DNA of 64,000 nucleotides from an uncultured Candidatus Saccharibacteria bacterium (GTDB lineage Bacteria > Patescibacteriota > Saccharimonadia > Saccharimonadales > Saccharimonadaceae). The notes below the pieces were generated by a model. That model had not been told where the DNA came from. It saw only the letters and a program-made list of their open reading frames with translations, and ran no database searches. Positions 42,045-50,830 of the stretch are shown one piece after another; within the stretch, counting starts at the first letter, position 1, and every line of letters starts with the position of its first letter. The position numbers and the translations under genes are program-made. Location of the stretch: positions 10,766-74,765 of the forward strand of contig CAOLNK010000005.1 of assembly GCA_948477625.1 (NCBI GenBank), read 5' to 3'.

Positions 42045-42530
42045 GCATGATAGAATTAGTCTGTGGAATAATTATCCATGGAGCCCAAAAGTGGCCGAGC
42101 TCACTCCTCCGCCAACTGGCGGTCTTCCGTAAAAGATCGTGAAGTTCCCCTTTGGATTGTGTAAAGAATCATTAAAGGCAAGTCCGCATTCGGTTACGGC
42201 CGGGTGTACTCAAGCTGAACTTCTATACCTGCGACCGGATTTGTGTCGGCCCATTCGGGTCTCCTTATCTGTGCACGGCTTCGTGCGCAGCGGGAACGTT
42301 GACCCGACCGTGGCTGCTGGTACTTTCAGGAACGCTGGCATCAACGGCTACGATTGGTCGTCGCGAGGTTCGTCTACTCACGCTAATGGCTCTGCTATTC
42401 CTAGTGCTTACAACCTCAATTTTAATGCTACAACTGTCTACCCGTCGAATGGCCCGAACGAACACTACATCGGTCTCCCCCTCCGCTGCCTTGATTTTGC
42501 CACGGTTCGGTGTCGATCTTTTTAGCTTAA
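42045..42530 (+). repeat. Dispersed cassette module, copy D
   Basis: Second copy of the module seen at 27240-27700, about 15 kb away: TAGAAT (42051-42056), GTG six bases later, the conserved block, a spacer and a C-terminal cassette, then the CGATCTTT flank. It sits between two tRNA genes. The leader frame is broken by an early TAA after GTG GAA. Confidence 0.75.
42280..42492 (+). pseudogene. Surface-protein C-terminal cassette D
   Basis: Encodes FVRSGNVDPT, GINGYDWSSRGSS, SAYNLNFNATTVYPSNGP and GLPLRCL. It is closest to cassettes A and C and lacks an RBS and N-terminal region. Confidence 0.75.
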
Positions 42531-42535
42531 CATAG

Positions 42536-42562
42536 AAAAACTCCGGTTTCCCGGGGTCTTTC
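42536..42562 (-). terminator. Terminator of tRNA-Asp
   Basis: On the minus strand CCCCGG-GAAA-CCGGAG is followed by TTTTT, directly after the tRNA. Confidence 0.85.
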
Positions 42563-42564
42563 TA

Positions 42565-42641
42565 TGGCGGAACCGACGAGACTCGAACCCGCGACCTCCG
42601 CCGTGACAGGGCGGCGCTCTAACCAACTGAGCTACGATTCC
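42565..42641 (-). tRNA. tRNA-Asp (GTC)
   Basis: Acceptor GGAATCG/CGGTTCC with one wobble, anticodon loop CTGTCAC, encoded CCA. Confidence 0.94.
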
Positions 42642-42711
42642 ACTGTCCACCATTATAGCTCAAGTTCTCTGATTGTGCAAGAGTGAAGTTGAAGATTCCC
42701 TGTTGTCGTGG

Positions 42712-42717
42712 TAGAAT
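42712..42717 (+). promoter_or_regulatory. -10 element of tRNA-Pro (GGG)
   Basis: TAGAAT with a TGG extension, 10 bp before the tRNA 5-prime end. No clear -35 is visible. Confidence 0.55.
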
Positions 42718-42727
42718 AAAGTCAAGT

Positions 42728-42803
42728 CAGGGATTGGCGCAGTTGGTAGCGCGCACGCCTGGGGGGCGTGAGGTCGCCAGTTCAAGTCTGGTATCCCTGA
42801 CCA
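42728..42803 (+). tRNA. tRNA-Pro (GGG)
   Basis: Acceptor CAGGGAT/ATCCCTG, anticodon stem-loop CACGC-CTGGGGG-GCGTG, encoded CCA. Confidence 0.95.
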
Positions 42804-42823
42804 TTTAAGTTTATAATCATAGT

Positions 42824-42979
42824 ATGAAATACGCGTTCGTAGTCCTTGCAATTCTGGCGATTTGGTTGGGCACGATTTTGCTAGCAATCTTTAGTTCGGG
42901 AGTTGGAGTTTTTCTGCCTATCTTCTCGATGGTCATGACGGTGATTTTATTCGTAATCGGGTTTGGAAAAAAACGATGA
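42824..42979 (+). CDS. 51-residue two-helix membrane protein
   Basis: The ATG at 42824 lies six bases after TATAAT (42812-42817), the leaderless spacing of this genome. The product is almost entirely hydrophobic (MKYAFVVLAILAIWLGTILL, a Gly/Ser turn, then a second helix) and ends in KKR. Its TGA overlaps the ATG of the UbiB-like kinase (ATGA), so it is translated with it. Family unknown. Confidence 0.75.
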   Translation: MKYAFVVLAILAIWLGTILLAIFSSGVGVFLPIFSMVMTVILFVIGFGKKR

Positions 42980-44214
42980 AAACTGTACGGTGTTATGCAA
43001 GTTTGATTTGGAAACTGGCCAAAATTGCTTGTTCCAAAGAGCCCAACAAGGATACCGAATATCGCCGAGCGATTTTTTATAGTTTCAAAGAATGGGGCGG
43101 AGTTTATATCAAGTTCTTACAAGTGATGGCTGGCGCCAGCAAGTTTATGGAAGGTTGGGGTGGTCCGCGCGAAATGGAAGTGTTTTCGCAAGCGCCGCGT
43201 GAAGATTTGAACTTAGCCGATTACGTTGACCTGAAAAACTTTGCAGCAGTTTCAGCAGAGCCTGTGGCAGCGGGGAGTTTTGCATTGGTTTACCGTGGAA
43301 CGTTGGTGACTGGTGAAGATGTAGCGATAAAAGTCCTGCACCCCTCAATCAAGAAAGGGTTAAAACATAATCTGGCTGTGCTTGGGCGTTTGTGTAAGTT
43401 CTTCACACACTTTTTGCCGCAAACTTTGGTAGATTATAACGAAGCCTACGCCGCCTGCGCCAAAATGTTTGCCTTGGAGACGGATTATCGCCGCGAAATG
43501 GCAAATCAAGAATTCTTTGCACAGTTTTATCAAGGCCATCCACGCGTGGTAATTCCTAAAATTTATCGTGAACTTTCTTCGCGCGATGTGATTGTGCAAG
43601 ATTTTATCGCTGGACCAACTTTGGCTGATGTGATGAGTAAATCCACACCCGAAAAGCCCGCCAGCCAGCTTACAAAAGAATTGACTGGTTCAGACTTGTG
43701 GGAGCAAGTGGTGATTGCAGGTGGTGAAGCGCTATACACGGCGATGTGTGCAGATTATGTCTATGGCGACCCGCATCCTGGCAATATTATTCTTTTGCCA
43801 GATAATCGCATTGCGTTGATTGACTTCGGTATTATTGCCAACCGCCCGCGAAGCCATCGCGCATTTTATGATTGGGTGCGGAGTTACTATGATATTTTGA
43901 ACGAGACTGGCGGATTCAAGCAGTTACTGGAAACCTCCGTGATTTGCTTCTGCCCAGACATTGCGCTCGCCATGCAAAGATGCAATTTTGGGGAAGATGA
44001 TTTGTTGGCAGTATTGTCCGATGCAATCACTGAGAAACTCGACCACGAAATGAATGGCAATGTTTCTTATTTGGAATCATTCAAGGCCGGTCATCTTGCT
44101 GATGTGTTTATCAAGGTGGTCGGTACCAAAGTAATTGAAGTTAAAATTGATATGGTAAATTTTGAACTGATGAAAGCGATGCAGGCTTCTGGGTTCGGTA
44201 ACGATTTTGGATAA
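42976..44214 (+). CDS. UbiB/ABC1-like atypical kinase
   Basis: 412 residues with the ABC1/UbiB features: VYIKFLQ (a KxGQ-like motif with Leu for Gly), the Ala-rich loop PVAAGSFALVYRG, VAIKVLHP with the ATP-binding Lys, DPHPGNIIL (catalytic loop) and IDFG (metal). UbiB proteins support lipid or quinone metabolism; no quinone genes are near. After the kinase core the frame ends at 44214, while the next frame carries what looks like the natural C-terminus, so a frameshift is possible. Confidence 0.85.
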   Translation: MKTVRCYASLIWKLAKIACSKEPNKDTEYRRAIFYSFKEWGGVYIKFLQVMAGASKFMEGWGGPREMEVFSQAPREDLNLADYVDLKNFAAVSAEPVAAGSFALVYRGTLVTGEDVAIKVLHPSIKKGLKHNLAVLGRLCKFFTHFLPQTLVDYNEAYAACAKMFALETDYRREMANQEFFAQFYQGHPRVVIPKIYRELSSRDVIVQDFIAGPTLADVMSKSTPEKPASQLTKELTGSDLWEQVVIAGGEALYTAMCADYVYGDPHPGNIILLPDNRIALIDFGIIANRPRSHRAFYDWVRSYYDILNETGGFKQLLETSVICFCPDIALAMQRCNFGEDDLLAVLSDAITEKLDHEMNGNVSYLESFKAGHLADVFIKVVGTKVIEVKIDMVNFELMKAMQASGFGNDFG

Positions 44215-44428
44215 TTCCGAAAACCGGCACGGTTTTGCCGAGACAATGTTTAAATCAATGGAGTATGCGCTTACAAATGCAGAGCTCAGAGGCATTCCGC
44301 ACGACAATGTGAGTTCAACGCGTTTGGGGTTGACTGAAAGTTATGAACTCTTGGTGCACACGATTTCGGCTTTGGCAGATAATGACGAATATATGTTCGA
44401 TTTAGTACGAGAAAGGATTTTTGCATGA
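44207..44428 (+). CDS. Probable C-terminal continuation of the UbiB-like kinase in another frame
   Basis: The frame is open from about 44171 to the stop at 44426-44428; reading from the TTG at 44207 it gives DNSENRHGFAETMFKSMEYA and a helical tail. There is no good start codon or RBS, and the sequence follows on from the helical C-terminal part of the kinase. Either one base was lost or gained between about 44171 and 44213, or it is a separate small gene. Its TGA overlaps the next ATG (ATGA). Confidence 0.5.
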   Translation: MDNSENRHGFAETMFKSMEYALTNAELRGIPHDNVSSTRLGLTESYELLVHTISALADNDEYMFDLVRERIFA

Positions 44429-44622
44429 AAAAGACTAATTTTACTAAAAGTTTACTGTTGCATATTCGCTATCCGTGGACGGCAATTTGTTTGCTAATTT
44501 TATGGATTGGCTTGGCGGTGATGTGTGCGATTCTGCATCTTGATGCCCGTGAAGTGATAGAATTGGTTTATTGTGCTGGCGTAGCAACTCTGATAATTGC
44601 GTTTGTAGGGTTTAGAGCGTAA
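44425..44622 (+). CDS. 65-residue membrane protein
   Basis: Two hydrophobic helices after a basic N-terminus (MKKTNFTKSLLLHIRYPWTA). Coupled to the frame upstream by ATGA. Family unknown. Together with the 51-residue protein it flanks the kinase within one operon. Confidence 0.65.
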   Translation: MKKTNFTKSLLLHIRYPWTAICLLILWIGLAVMCAILHLDAREVIELVYCAGVATLIIAFVGFRA

Positions 44623-44623
44623 C

Positions 44624-44890
44624 ATGAATGAGATATACCAGACCGATCTAGCATCTTTTTTGGAATTCTATGAATCTAATCATATCTGCCCATATTATTT
44701 TTGTAGTAAAAACAAACTTGAAGATTTTATAGAAGCCCATTTAGTGAAAAATCTAGTTCAGAGTGACAATGATTTTCTATACTTTTTCCGATGTATGCTC
44801 AAAAAGTTGGTGGGTAGCTTGGATTCGCATACAATAATTCGCACACGCGACGAGTACGAGCACTGGCCGCTAAAATTAGAAGGAGCTTAA
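44624..44890 (+). CDS. 88-residue hypothetical soluble protein
   Basis: Starts one base after the previous stop. Acidic and aromatic, with three Cys (ICPYYFC and FFRC); no recognised family. Last gene of the kinase operon. Confidence 0.55.
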   Translation: MNEIYQTDLASFLEFYESNHICPYYFCSKNKLEDFIEAHLVKNLVQSDNDFLYFFRCMLKKLVGSLDSHTIIRTRDEYEHWPLKLEGA

Positions 44891-44948
44891 CCCAAGTTAT
44901 ATATGCCTAAAATCATTGTTGAGCTAAAACTTATATTATAATATAAGT

Positions 44949-45578
44949 ATGCGCAAATATATACCTGAGTGGGCAAGTCTGATACCAAGAGAAGCTGAGC
45001 GTGTATTCTCCGGTAAAATCTATGACGTTTATCAGTGGCCACAGGAACTATATGATGGTTCTACAGCGACTTTTGAGATGCTAAGGCGAGCAGACACAGT
45101 AAAAGTAATCGCGATTCTAACACCAGAGGAACAATCTCGATTGAAGAATGTTGTAAGTCTCACAACATCTGAGGAGGATCGAATTGTGGTGACTAAGCAG
45201 AAGCAACCACGCAAAGGTTGGTTTTATGATTATCCAGGTGGGCGAGTTGACGACGAGGATGCCGACGAACTAACAGGGGCAAAACGTGAATTATTAGAAG
45301 AAGCTGGCCTAGAATTCGCTAACTGGAAATTAGTGGATGTCAAGCAACCGTTCAATAAAATTGACTGGTTAGTTTATACTTTTGTAGCAAGTAGGCTGAT
45401 ACGGCAGACCGAGCAAAATTTGGATGCGGGCGAGTTGATTGAAGTCGAACTGGCTACGATTCCAGAAATTCAAGAACTAGCCAAAAGTAATGATTCGCAA
45501 TATCTACGGTTTAAGCATTATAATAAACTAACTTCCGTAGCAGATTTATTGAAGTTGCCGGAGCTCGGAAATGACTAG
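44949..45578 (+). CDS. NUDIX hydrolase
   Basis: 209 residues. GGRVDDEDADELTGAKRELL followed by EEAGL is a NUDIX box (REXXEEXG core) with a few extra residues in its first loop; the preceding YDYPGG matches ADP-ribose-pyrophosphatase-like members. The substrate is not known. TATAAT at 44937-44942 ends six bases before the ATG (leaderless). Confidence 0.85.
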   Translation: MRKYIPEWASLIPREAERVFSGKIYDVYQWPQELYDGSTATFEMLRRADTVKVIAILTPEEQSRLKNVVSLTTSEEDRIVVTKQKQPRKGWFYDYPGGRVDDEDADELTGAKRELLEEAGLEFANWKLVDVKQPFNKIDWLVYTFVASRLIRQTEQNLDAGELIEVELATIPEIQELAKSNDSQYLRFKHYNKLTSVADLLKLPELGND

Positions 45579-46119
45579 TATTTCCGACAAACGTACTCAA
45601 ACTTTGCTCGATTTTATCGTATATCTTGCAACATTTTTGGTAATAATTAATTTTAGCTGTTTATTACTATCGTGGCTGGTAGAGTTTATTGTATCCTTAG
45701 TGAATTTTTGGACCAATAATAGTTGGAGTGGCATGTCCGAGATGATAGTAGCGGTCTGGCCAACTTTGCGTATCGCGGTGGGGATAAGTTCGATTTTCAT
45801 TTCCCTACTCTTGGCCTATAATAAATTGCGGCCACATTTTATGGCGATGAACCTGCCCGAAACTACAATTTCTTCGCAAGATGTGCCAAATATTAATGGC
45901 TTTGATCCAGCCACCAAGCAACGTTTGGAAGACGTTCTGAACACTGTAATCAGATTACTAACGATCGCACTAATTGTGATTGTTGTCTTGGATGTTTTGC
46001 ATTTTATCCTCACGCAAAGCACGACGATTTTGCCAGCCAGTTCCCTGCCGATTATCATTATTGGGGTGCCGACATTGATCGGTTTAGCTGTTTTGAAAAT
46101 AATTGTACATAATAAATAA
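45571..46119 (+). CDS. Four-helix membrane protein
   Basis: 182 residues with hydrophobic segments near 15-45, 68-90, 128-150 and 158-178. Overlaps the NUDIX gene by 8 bp, so they form one operon. Family not recognised. Confidence 0.65.
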   Translation: MTSISDKRTQTLLDFIVYLATFLVIINFSCLLLSWLVEFIVSLVNFWTNNSWSGMSEMIVAVWPTLRIAVGISSIFISLLLAYNKLRPHFMAMNLPETTISSQDVPNINGFDPATKQRLEDVLNTVIRLLTIALIVIVVLDVLHFILTQSTTILPASSLPIIIIGVPTLIGLAVLKIIVHNK

Positions 46120-46944
46120 CTAGGACTTTTGCGGTTTATTGCCAACAGCTTTCTTTTTGAGTAAATTCATTATACGCTCACGTTGCCAAACTCCAATCCC
46201 CAAAAGAATTACGCCAAGCAAAGCTGCAATTGCAACCATAGCAAAGTTTTCGCCAATGCCGGCACCAATATAATTAGTAAGAATAATAGTCGGCAGACGA
46301 CCGAGTGTCACCAGGAGCATCAAGCGCTTGATAGAAAGTTTGGTAAGACCAGCGAGATAGCAAACCACATCATCCGGAAAACCCGGTAACAAGAAAATTG
46401 CAAACAGAATAAGCGAAGCACTTTTGGCTTCTAGGATAAAATCAAACTTAGCTACTACGGACTTTTTGAAAATCTTTTCCAAAAGTGGGCGACCAAACTG
46501 GCGCGCCAGCAAAAAGACAAGCCAGCAACCGATCAAAGTGCCAATAGTAGTCCAGAGGATTCCCCAGGGTCCAAAGATAAACCCACCCACGCTGCCAACA
46601 ATTTGCCCTGGGATGGGTGCCATCACAGTCTGAGTTACTTGTAGAAGTATATATAATAATGGTGCAAACGGGCCAAAGGATTGGACGGTTGCCACCAATT
46701 GTTCACGATTGGACAGAAGTGACATTAATGGCCCATGAAAAGCGATATCCCAAACAAGATATACCGCCAAAATTGCTATCATCAAAGCGACGAGTGCAAC
46801 CTTAATCTTGGTCTGACGCGAGATGCGCTTTTTAATTAGCGGTTCATTAAGCGGTAAAAGTCCAGGGGTGGGCTTTGCTTGAACTTGTGCGTTGCGTACA
46901 AGTTCAACTTTATCCGGCCTATTGGAAGATGTCTTATTTGGCAT
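46120..46944 (-). CDS. TVP38/TMEM64-family membrane protein
   Basis: 274 residues. After a charged N-terminus come about six helices; FAPLLYILLQVTQTVMAPIP and GSVGGFIFGPWGILWTTIG, followed by FLLPGFPDDVVCYLAGLTKL, are the conserved core of the SNARE-associated/TVP38 (DedA-related) family, which transports or scrambles lipids. The ATG at 46944 lies inside the end of rny (11-bp overlap), so they are coupled. Confidence 0.85.
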   Translation of the reverse strand: MPNKTSSNRPDKVELVRNAQVQAKPTPGLLPLNEPLIKKRISRQTKIKVALVALMIAILAVYLVWDIAFHGPLMSLLSNREQLVATVQSFGPFAPLLYILLQVTQTVMAPIPGQIVGSVGGFIFGPWGILWTTIGTLIGCWLVFLLARQFGRPLLEKIFKKSVVAKFDFILEAKSASLILFAIFLLPGFPDDVVCYLAGLTKLSIKRLMLLVTLGRLPTIILTNYIGAGIGENFAMVAIAALLGVILLGIGVWQRERIMNLLKKKAVGNKPQKS

Positions 46945-48451
46945 ATTCAACGGCGCGGGTTTCACGAATCACGTTGACTTTAATCACGCCAGGATAGGAC
47001 ATAGTAGCTTCAATTTTGTTAGCAATATCACGAGCAAGCTTGAGCGCGGAGAGGTCGTCAATCTGCTTAGGTTCTACAATTACACGAATCTCGCGACCAG
47101 CAGAAATAGCATAGGCTTTGTCGATACCTGGGAAGCTGGTGGCGATATTTTCGAGATCGCGCATGCGTTCAGCAAAGTTCTCGGCAGAAATGTTGCGGGC
47201 ACCTGGACGAGCGGCCGAAAGCGAGTCGACAATTTTTACAATAATTGCCTCGGGAGTAGTTGGCTCAATATCATCATGATGCGCCGCCATAGCGTGCACT
47301 ACGGCGTCAGGCATACCATACTTCTTGGCAAGTTCAGCGCCAATTTCAGCATGTTTGCCTTCGATTTTGTGCGTGACAGCTTTGCCGATATCGTGTAGCA
47401 AAGTGGCGGTCTTGGCCACGCGCTTGTTAGCACCAATTTCTTCAGCAATCATACCGGCGATATGTGCCATTTCTACAGAATGCAAGAGCACATTTTGACC
47501 ATAACTAGTGCGGAACTTGAGCTCGCCAAGCAAATGAATAAGTTCGCGTGGGATGCCAACCACGCCCACTTCACGTGCAGCATCTTCACCAGCGCGCATA
47601 ACTTCCTTCTCAATCTCGCGCTCAGCTTTGGCTACAGCGTCTTCAATTGAGCTAGGATTAATACGACCATCTTTCATTAAACGCTCAAGTGCATAGCGCG
47701 CAACCTGGCGCCGAATTGGATCAAAGCTCGACAATACCACCATGCCTGGAGTATCGTCTACCATAATATCTACACCAGTAGCGCGTTGCAAAGCCTGGAT
47801 GTTACGACCTTCTTTACCGATGATACGGCCTTTCATGTCATCATCTGGTAGCTTGAGAGCGGTCACGGTGCGATCAGCAGTCACTTCCGAAGACATGCGT
47901 TCCATAGCAGTCAAGAGAATTGCCTGCGCGGTTTCATCGATTTCATGTTTAATTTCCTTTTGTTCCTTAGCAACCAAGCCAGCAAGATCCTGTTTAATAT
48001 CACGCTCCGTCATTTGCATCAGCTTTTCACGAGCATCTTCTTTGGAGAGCCCGGCGATTTTTTCTAGTTTCTCTTGCTGTTTGTTGCGGATTTCGCGGAC
48101 TTCACTCTTGAGGTCATCGAGTTCTTTTTCTTGCTTGGCCAAGCGTTCAGTCTTTTGCTCGAGTTGGTCCAGCTTATTATCAAGGTTGGCTTCGCGCTCG
48201 CTTAGGCGGTTCTCAGTATTCTTCCACTCACGGCGGCGCTCAGCTTCTTCTTGCTGAGATTTGGCAGCCATATCAGCGGCGTCGGTTTTGGCTTTGAGGA
48301 CAATATCTGAGGCTTCATTTTTGGCTTTGCGTACCAAATCATCGGCTTTACTCTTGCCTCCATTTTCATTTTTCTTGTTATAAGCAAAAATTCCACCCGC
48401 ACCAGCGACAGCACCAAGCGCAAGGGAAACAATTACTAATACTACGGTCAT
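46934..48451 (-). CDS. rny: Ribonuclease Y
   Basis: 505 residues; membrane-bound endoribonuclease that starts mRNA decay. N-terminal membrane helix (1-22), long charged coiled coil (about 30-190), KH domain (GRIIGKEGRNIQALQ) and HD domain (TATLLHDIGKA with HHDD). AGGAAAGG precedes the ATG. The extended -10 (TATGCTATAAT) lies about 90 bp upstream. It is co-transcribed with the TVP38-like gene. Confidence 0.96.
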   Translation of the reverse strand: MTVVLVIVSLALGAVAGAGGIFAYNKKNENGGKSKADDLVRKAKNEASDIVLKAKTDAADMAAKSQQEEAERRREWKNTENRLSEREANLDNKLDQLEQKTERLAKQEKELDDLKSEVREIRNKQQEKLEKIAGLSKEDAREKLMQMTERDIKQDLAGLVAKEQKEIKHEIDETAQAILLTAMERMSSEVTADRTVTALKLPDDDMKGRIIGKEGRNIQALQRATGVDIMVDDTPGMVVLSSFDPIRRQVARYALERLMKDGRINPSSIEDAVAKAEREIEKEVMRAGEDAAREVGVVGIPRELIHLLGELKFRTSYGQNVLLHSVEMAHIAGMIAEEIGANKRVAKTATLLHDIGKAVTHKIEGKHAEIGAELAKKYGMPDAVVHAMAAHHDDIEPTTPEAIIVKIVDSLSAARPGARNISAENFAERMRDLENIATSFPGIDKAYAISAGREIRVIVEPKQIDDLSALKLARDIANKIEATMSYPGVIKVNVIRETRAVEYAK

Positions 48452-48554
48452 AATGCACCTTTCCTAATTGTTTGTCGACATTTTTCTCTATGCCAACGGG
48501 GTAACAAAATATAAAAAATTAATAAATTTCCATTTTTATTATAGCATAGATTTC

Positions 48555-48583
48555 AAAAAACGCCCCATTTCTGAGGTGTTTTT
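48555..48583 (-). terminator. Terminator of the tsaE-tsaB operon
   Basis: On the minus strand AAAAACACC/GGCGTTTTT with an 11-base interior, followed by a T-run. It lies just before the rny promoter. Confidence 0.75.
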
Positions 48584-48590
48584 ATTATGT

Positions 48591-48625
48591 AATACATTGT
48601 ATGCGATTTGTATATACAATGTATT
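48591..48625. repeat. 12-bp perfect inverted repeat at the tsaB stop codon
   Basis: AATACATTGTAT (48591-48602) and ATACAATGTATT (48614-48625) form a perfect 12-bp stem, and the tsaB stop codon lies at its edge. A related 17-bp sequence occurs after the yebC stop at 31421-31437. Confidence 0.7.
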
Positions 48626-48959
48626 ATTTACGTGGCGCGGAGATATTGGCGGGACGCCCATAATCGGGCAAAATTATTTGGTGTTTCTTGCCGTGCTGAT
48701 CAAAAAGTGGCACTTGAAGTTGATTAGCCAGAGTATTCACAATTGCCGCGCCAATCCGAAGTCCAGTGAAAGAGCCGGGCCCAGCAAAGAAAGTAATCTC
48801 CGTAATATCATACCAATCGGCTTGGTTTTCTTGCAACTTTTCGTGAATAAAGGTGAGGATTTTTTCAGCCATATCATGCTTGCCAGGGCGAGTGTATTCT
48901 TTACCGTCCAAACGCAAAAGACAGACATCGGTAGAGGTATCAAGATAAAGTTTCATCAT
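48624..48959 (-). CDS. tsaB: Shortened TsaB-like protein
   Basis: 111 residues, about half the usual 220-230. LYLDTSTD and GPGSFTGLRIG are the N-terminal hallmarks of TsaB, the partner of TsaD in tRNA threonylcarbamoyladenosine synthesis. The end, LPDYGRPANI, resembles the conserved C-terminal PxYLR of full-length TsaB, so the middle of the second subdomain seems deleted rather than the end truncated. It overlaps the end of tsaE by about 20 bp. Confidence 0.82.
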   Translation of the reverse strand: MMKLYLDTSTDVCLLRLDGKEYTRPGKHDMAEKILTFIHEKLQENQADWYDITEITFFAGPGSFTGLRIGAAIVNTLANQLQVPLFDQHGKKHQIILPDYGRPANISAPRK

Positions 48960-49362
48960 CTACTCCTACAATTGTGCGACTACCATCTTCATTTAACTTG
49001 ATTTCTAGACGATGCTTGTGCTTAGGCAACAACTCTGCCACATCTCCGCCCCATTCCACAACTACTACAGAGTTTGGCTCGGACAAGGTTTCGCTAAGCT
49101 CGTCACGCATAATTCCTGGGTCATCTAAGCGGTAAAAATCATAGTGTACTAGTTCCCCGTCCGGGAAGGCGTAACGCTTAGAAATCGTGAAGCTAGGGCT
49201 GGTGACCGCCTCCGCCACACCCAATCCTTTAGCCAAACCACGCGTAAAAGTGGTCTTACCCGCACCAACGTCACCTACCAGTTCAATCACGGCGGGAAGT
49301 AGCAAAGTCTGGGCAAATTTTTGGCCAAATTCTAGCATTTCGGCTTCGGAAGCGATATTCAT
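48940..49362 (-). CDS. tsaE: tRNA t6A synthesis ATPase TsaE
   Basis: 140 residues with Walker A GDVGAGKTTFTRGLA and the HYDFYRLDDP and VVVEWG segments of TsaE, the ATPase of the threonylcarbamoyladenosine complex. TACAAT (49369-49374) is six bases before the ATG (leaderless). Its first 80 bp lie within the 3-prime end of comEC on the same strand, in another frame. Confidence 0.93.
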   Translation of the reverse strand: MNIASEAEMLEFGQKFAQTLLLPAVIELVGDVGAGKTTFTRGLAKGLGVAEAVTSPSFTISKRYAFPDGELVHYDFYRLDDPGIMRDELSETLSEPNSVVVVEWGGDVAELLPKHKHRLEIKLNEDGSRTIVGVDDETLS

Positions 49363-50788
49363 GCATATATTGTAACATCAAACACATTAATAACGGTATA
49401 TAGATTAGAAAGATTCTTAGGTCGCCAGAGGGGAGATTGAAGATGAACATAGTTTTCTCGCCCAAAAAGTTGACCAACCAAATATGAGATTCTAGAAGTA
49501 AGGTAGATAGCTGCGCCACGATTCCGGCTAGCCAGGGCCAAAAACTGGTGACACCGGTGAGAAAAACGAGGAACATAGCGTATGGCAAAGTTGGAAGGAT
49601 GAAAAGATTAGCGACGAACGACAGCAGTGAAAATGTGCCAAAATTATAAATTAAAATCGGTGCGCAGGTGATAGTAGTAGAGAGACTGGTAAGGAGCATA
49701 TTGGCGAGCCAGGGTGGTTTCTTACCGCCATAAAAGAGTTTTTGTAGACGTGGTTCAATGACTAGAAGTGCGAAAAATGAAGCAAACGAGAGTTGCCACC
49801 CGAGGTTGAGGCAGTTGAGCGGACTAATGAGCAAGGTAAGCATAGCGACAAAAATTAAAAGACGTAAAGGTGTGAATTTTCGTCCAACGTAACCTACTAA
49901 GAGCGATAGGCTAGACACGAGCGCCGCGCGCGTCATAGAAGGCGTAAATCCGACAATGAGGGCGAAGCCGGTGATGAGCAACAGGGAGCCGAGCAGGCCG
50001 GAAAATTTTGAGAGTTTGCCACATAATTTCCGCGCGGCGCTTACTAGGATGCCTAAGTGAGCACCAGACGCCACAATCACATGAGTCATACCAACCGCCC
50101 GCAAGGTATCAGATAATTCGTCTGGCAGACCGGATTTTAGCCCTACGAGATAGCCTAGCCCTAAATCACCTACTGGCGAGGGGATAAAATTTCTCACTAT
50201 CTCAGCAAAACCTAACTTAATTCGGGAAAAAATGTCACCCGTCGTGGTTCGCCGAACTTCTGCTAATTCTGGGCGATACATAGCACCAGCATAAGTGCCA
50301 AACCCGGCTGTTAGCGTCCCATGCAAAGTCACGATGTCTGAGCGCTCAAGTCCGCCAAGTGCACTTAGTTTAACATATAATGTACCAGAAATAGCCAGGG
50401 TTTCCTCAAAGGAAGATAGTTCTAGCTGCGACAAGCTTACAGTAGTTTGTCCGGCATCAATGTTAGGATCATCGCCGATTTTGCCCGTGATAGTAATTTC
50501 ACTTCCCATGAGTGATTGCAAAACTTTTTGCCCAGCAATTTCTGGCGCCAAACGAAAATTGCCAATAACCATCCCAGCGAGAAAAGCCACAATCATCACC
50601 ATACGGAGAGAACAATGTAGACTATAATAAATCAGCAATATTCCAGCTGCTAGCCATAGCCAGGACGTGCAAAAAACCTGCCCACTCATCACCGTCAAAA
50701 CGATGCCTAAAATTACACCAGAAAATCCAGCGTAGAGCACCCATGAGGGATGAATCTTAGCCCAAAAATAGCGAAAAAGTCGCGACAT
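49283..50788 (-). CDS. comEC: ComEC/Rec2-type competence membrane channel
   Basis: 502 residues from the ATG at 50788. About ten hydrophobic helices; GYLVGLKSGLPDELSDTLRA then GMTHVIVASGAHLGIL and GFTPSMTRAALVSSL are the conserved Competence-domain motifs for transport of single-stranded DNA. The metallo-beta-lactamase domain found at the end of many ComEC proteins is absent. TACACT (50795-50800) ends six bases before the ATG (leaderless). Confidence 0.92.
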   Translation of the reverse strand: MSRLFRYFWAKIHPSWVLYAGFSGVILGIVLTVMSGQVFCTSWLWLAAGILLIYYSLHCSLRMVMIVAFLAGMVIGNFRLAPEIAGQKVLQSLMGSEITITGKIGDDPNIDAGQTTVSLSQLELSSFEETLAISGTLYVKLSALGGLERSDIVTLHGTLTAGFGTYAGAMYRPELAEVRRTTTGDIFSRIKLGFAEIVRNFIPSPVGDLGLGYLVGLKSGLPDELSDTLRAVGMTHVIVASGAHLGILVSAARKLCGKLSKFSGLLGSLLLITGFALIVGFTPSMTRAALVSSLSLLVGYVGRKFTPLRLLIFVAMLTLLISPLNCLNLGWQLSFASFFALLVIEPRLQKLFYGGKKPPWLANMLLTSLSTTITCAPILIYNFGTFSLLSFVANLFILPTLPYAMFLVFLTGVTSFWPWLAGIVAQLSTLLLESHIWLVNFLGEKTMFIFNLPSGDLRIFLIYIPLLMCLMLQYMHEYRFRSRNARIWPKICPDFATSRRD

Positions 50789-50830
50789 GGGCAGAGTGTA
50801 GCATATTTTTACAAAAATATACAAACACAA

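Noticed and set aside
46892..47398. 168-codon plus-strand frame opposite rny
   Set aside because: It is a shadow of the KH/HD region of RNase Y, without its own start signals.
48591..48625. Insertion-sequence end
   Set aside because: The inverted repeat is short and isolated, without a transposase or a matching distant copy; a transcript-end structure fits better.
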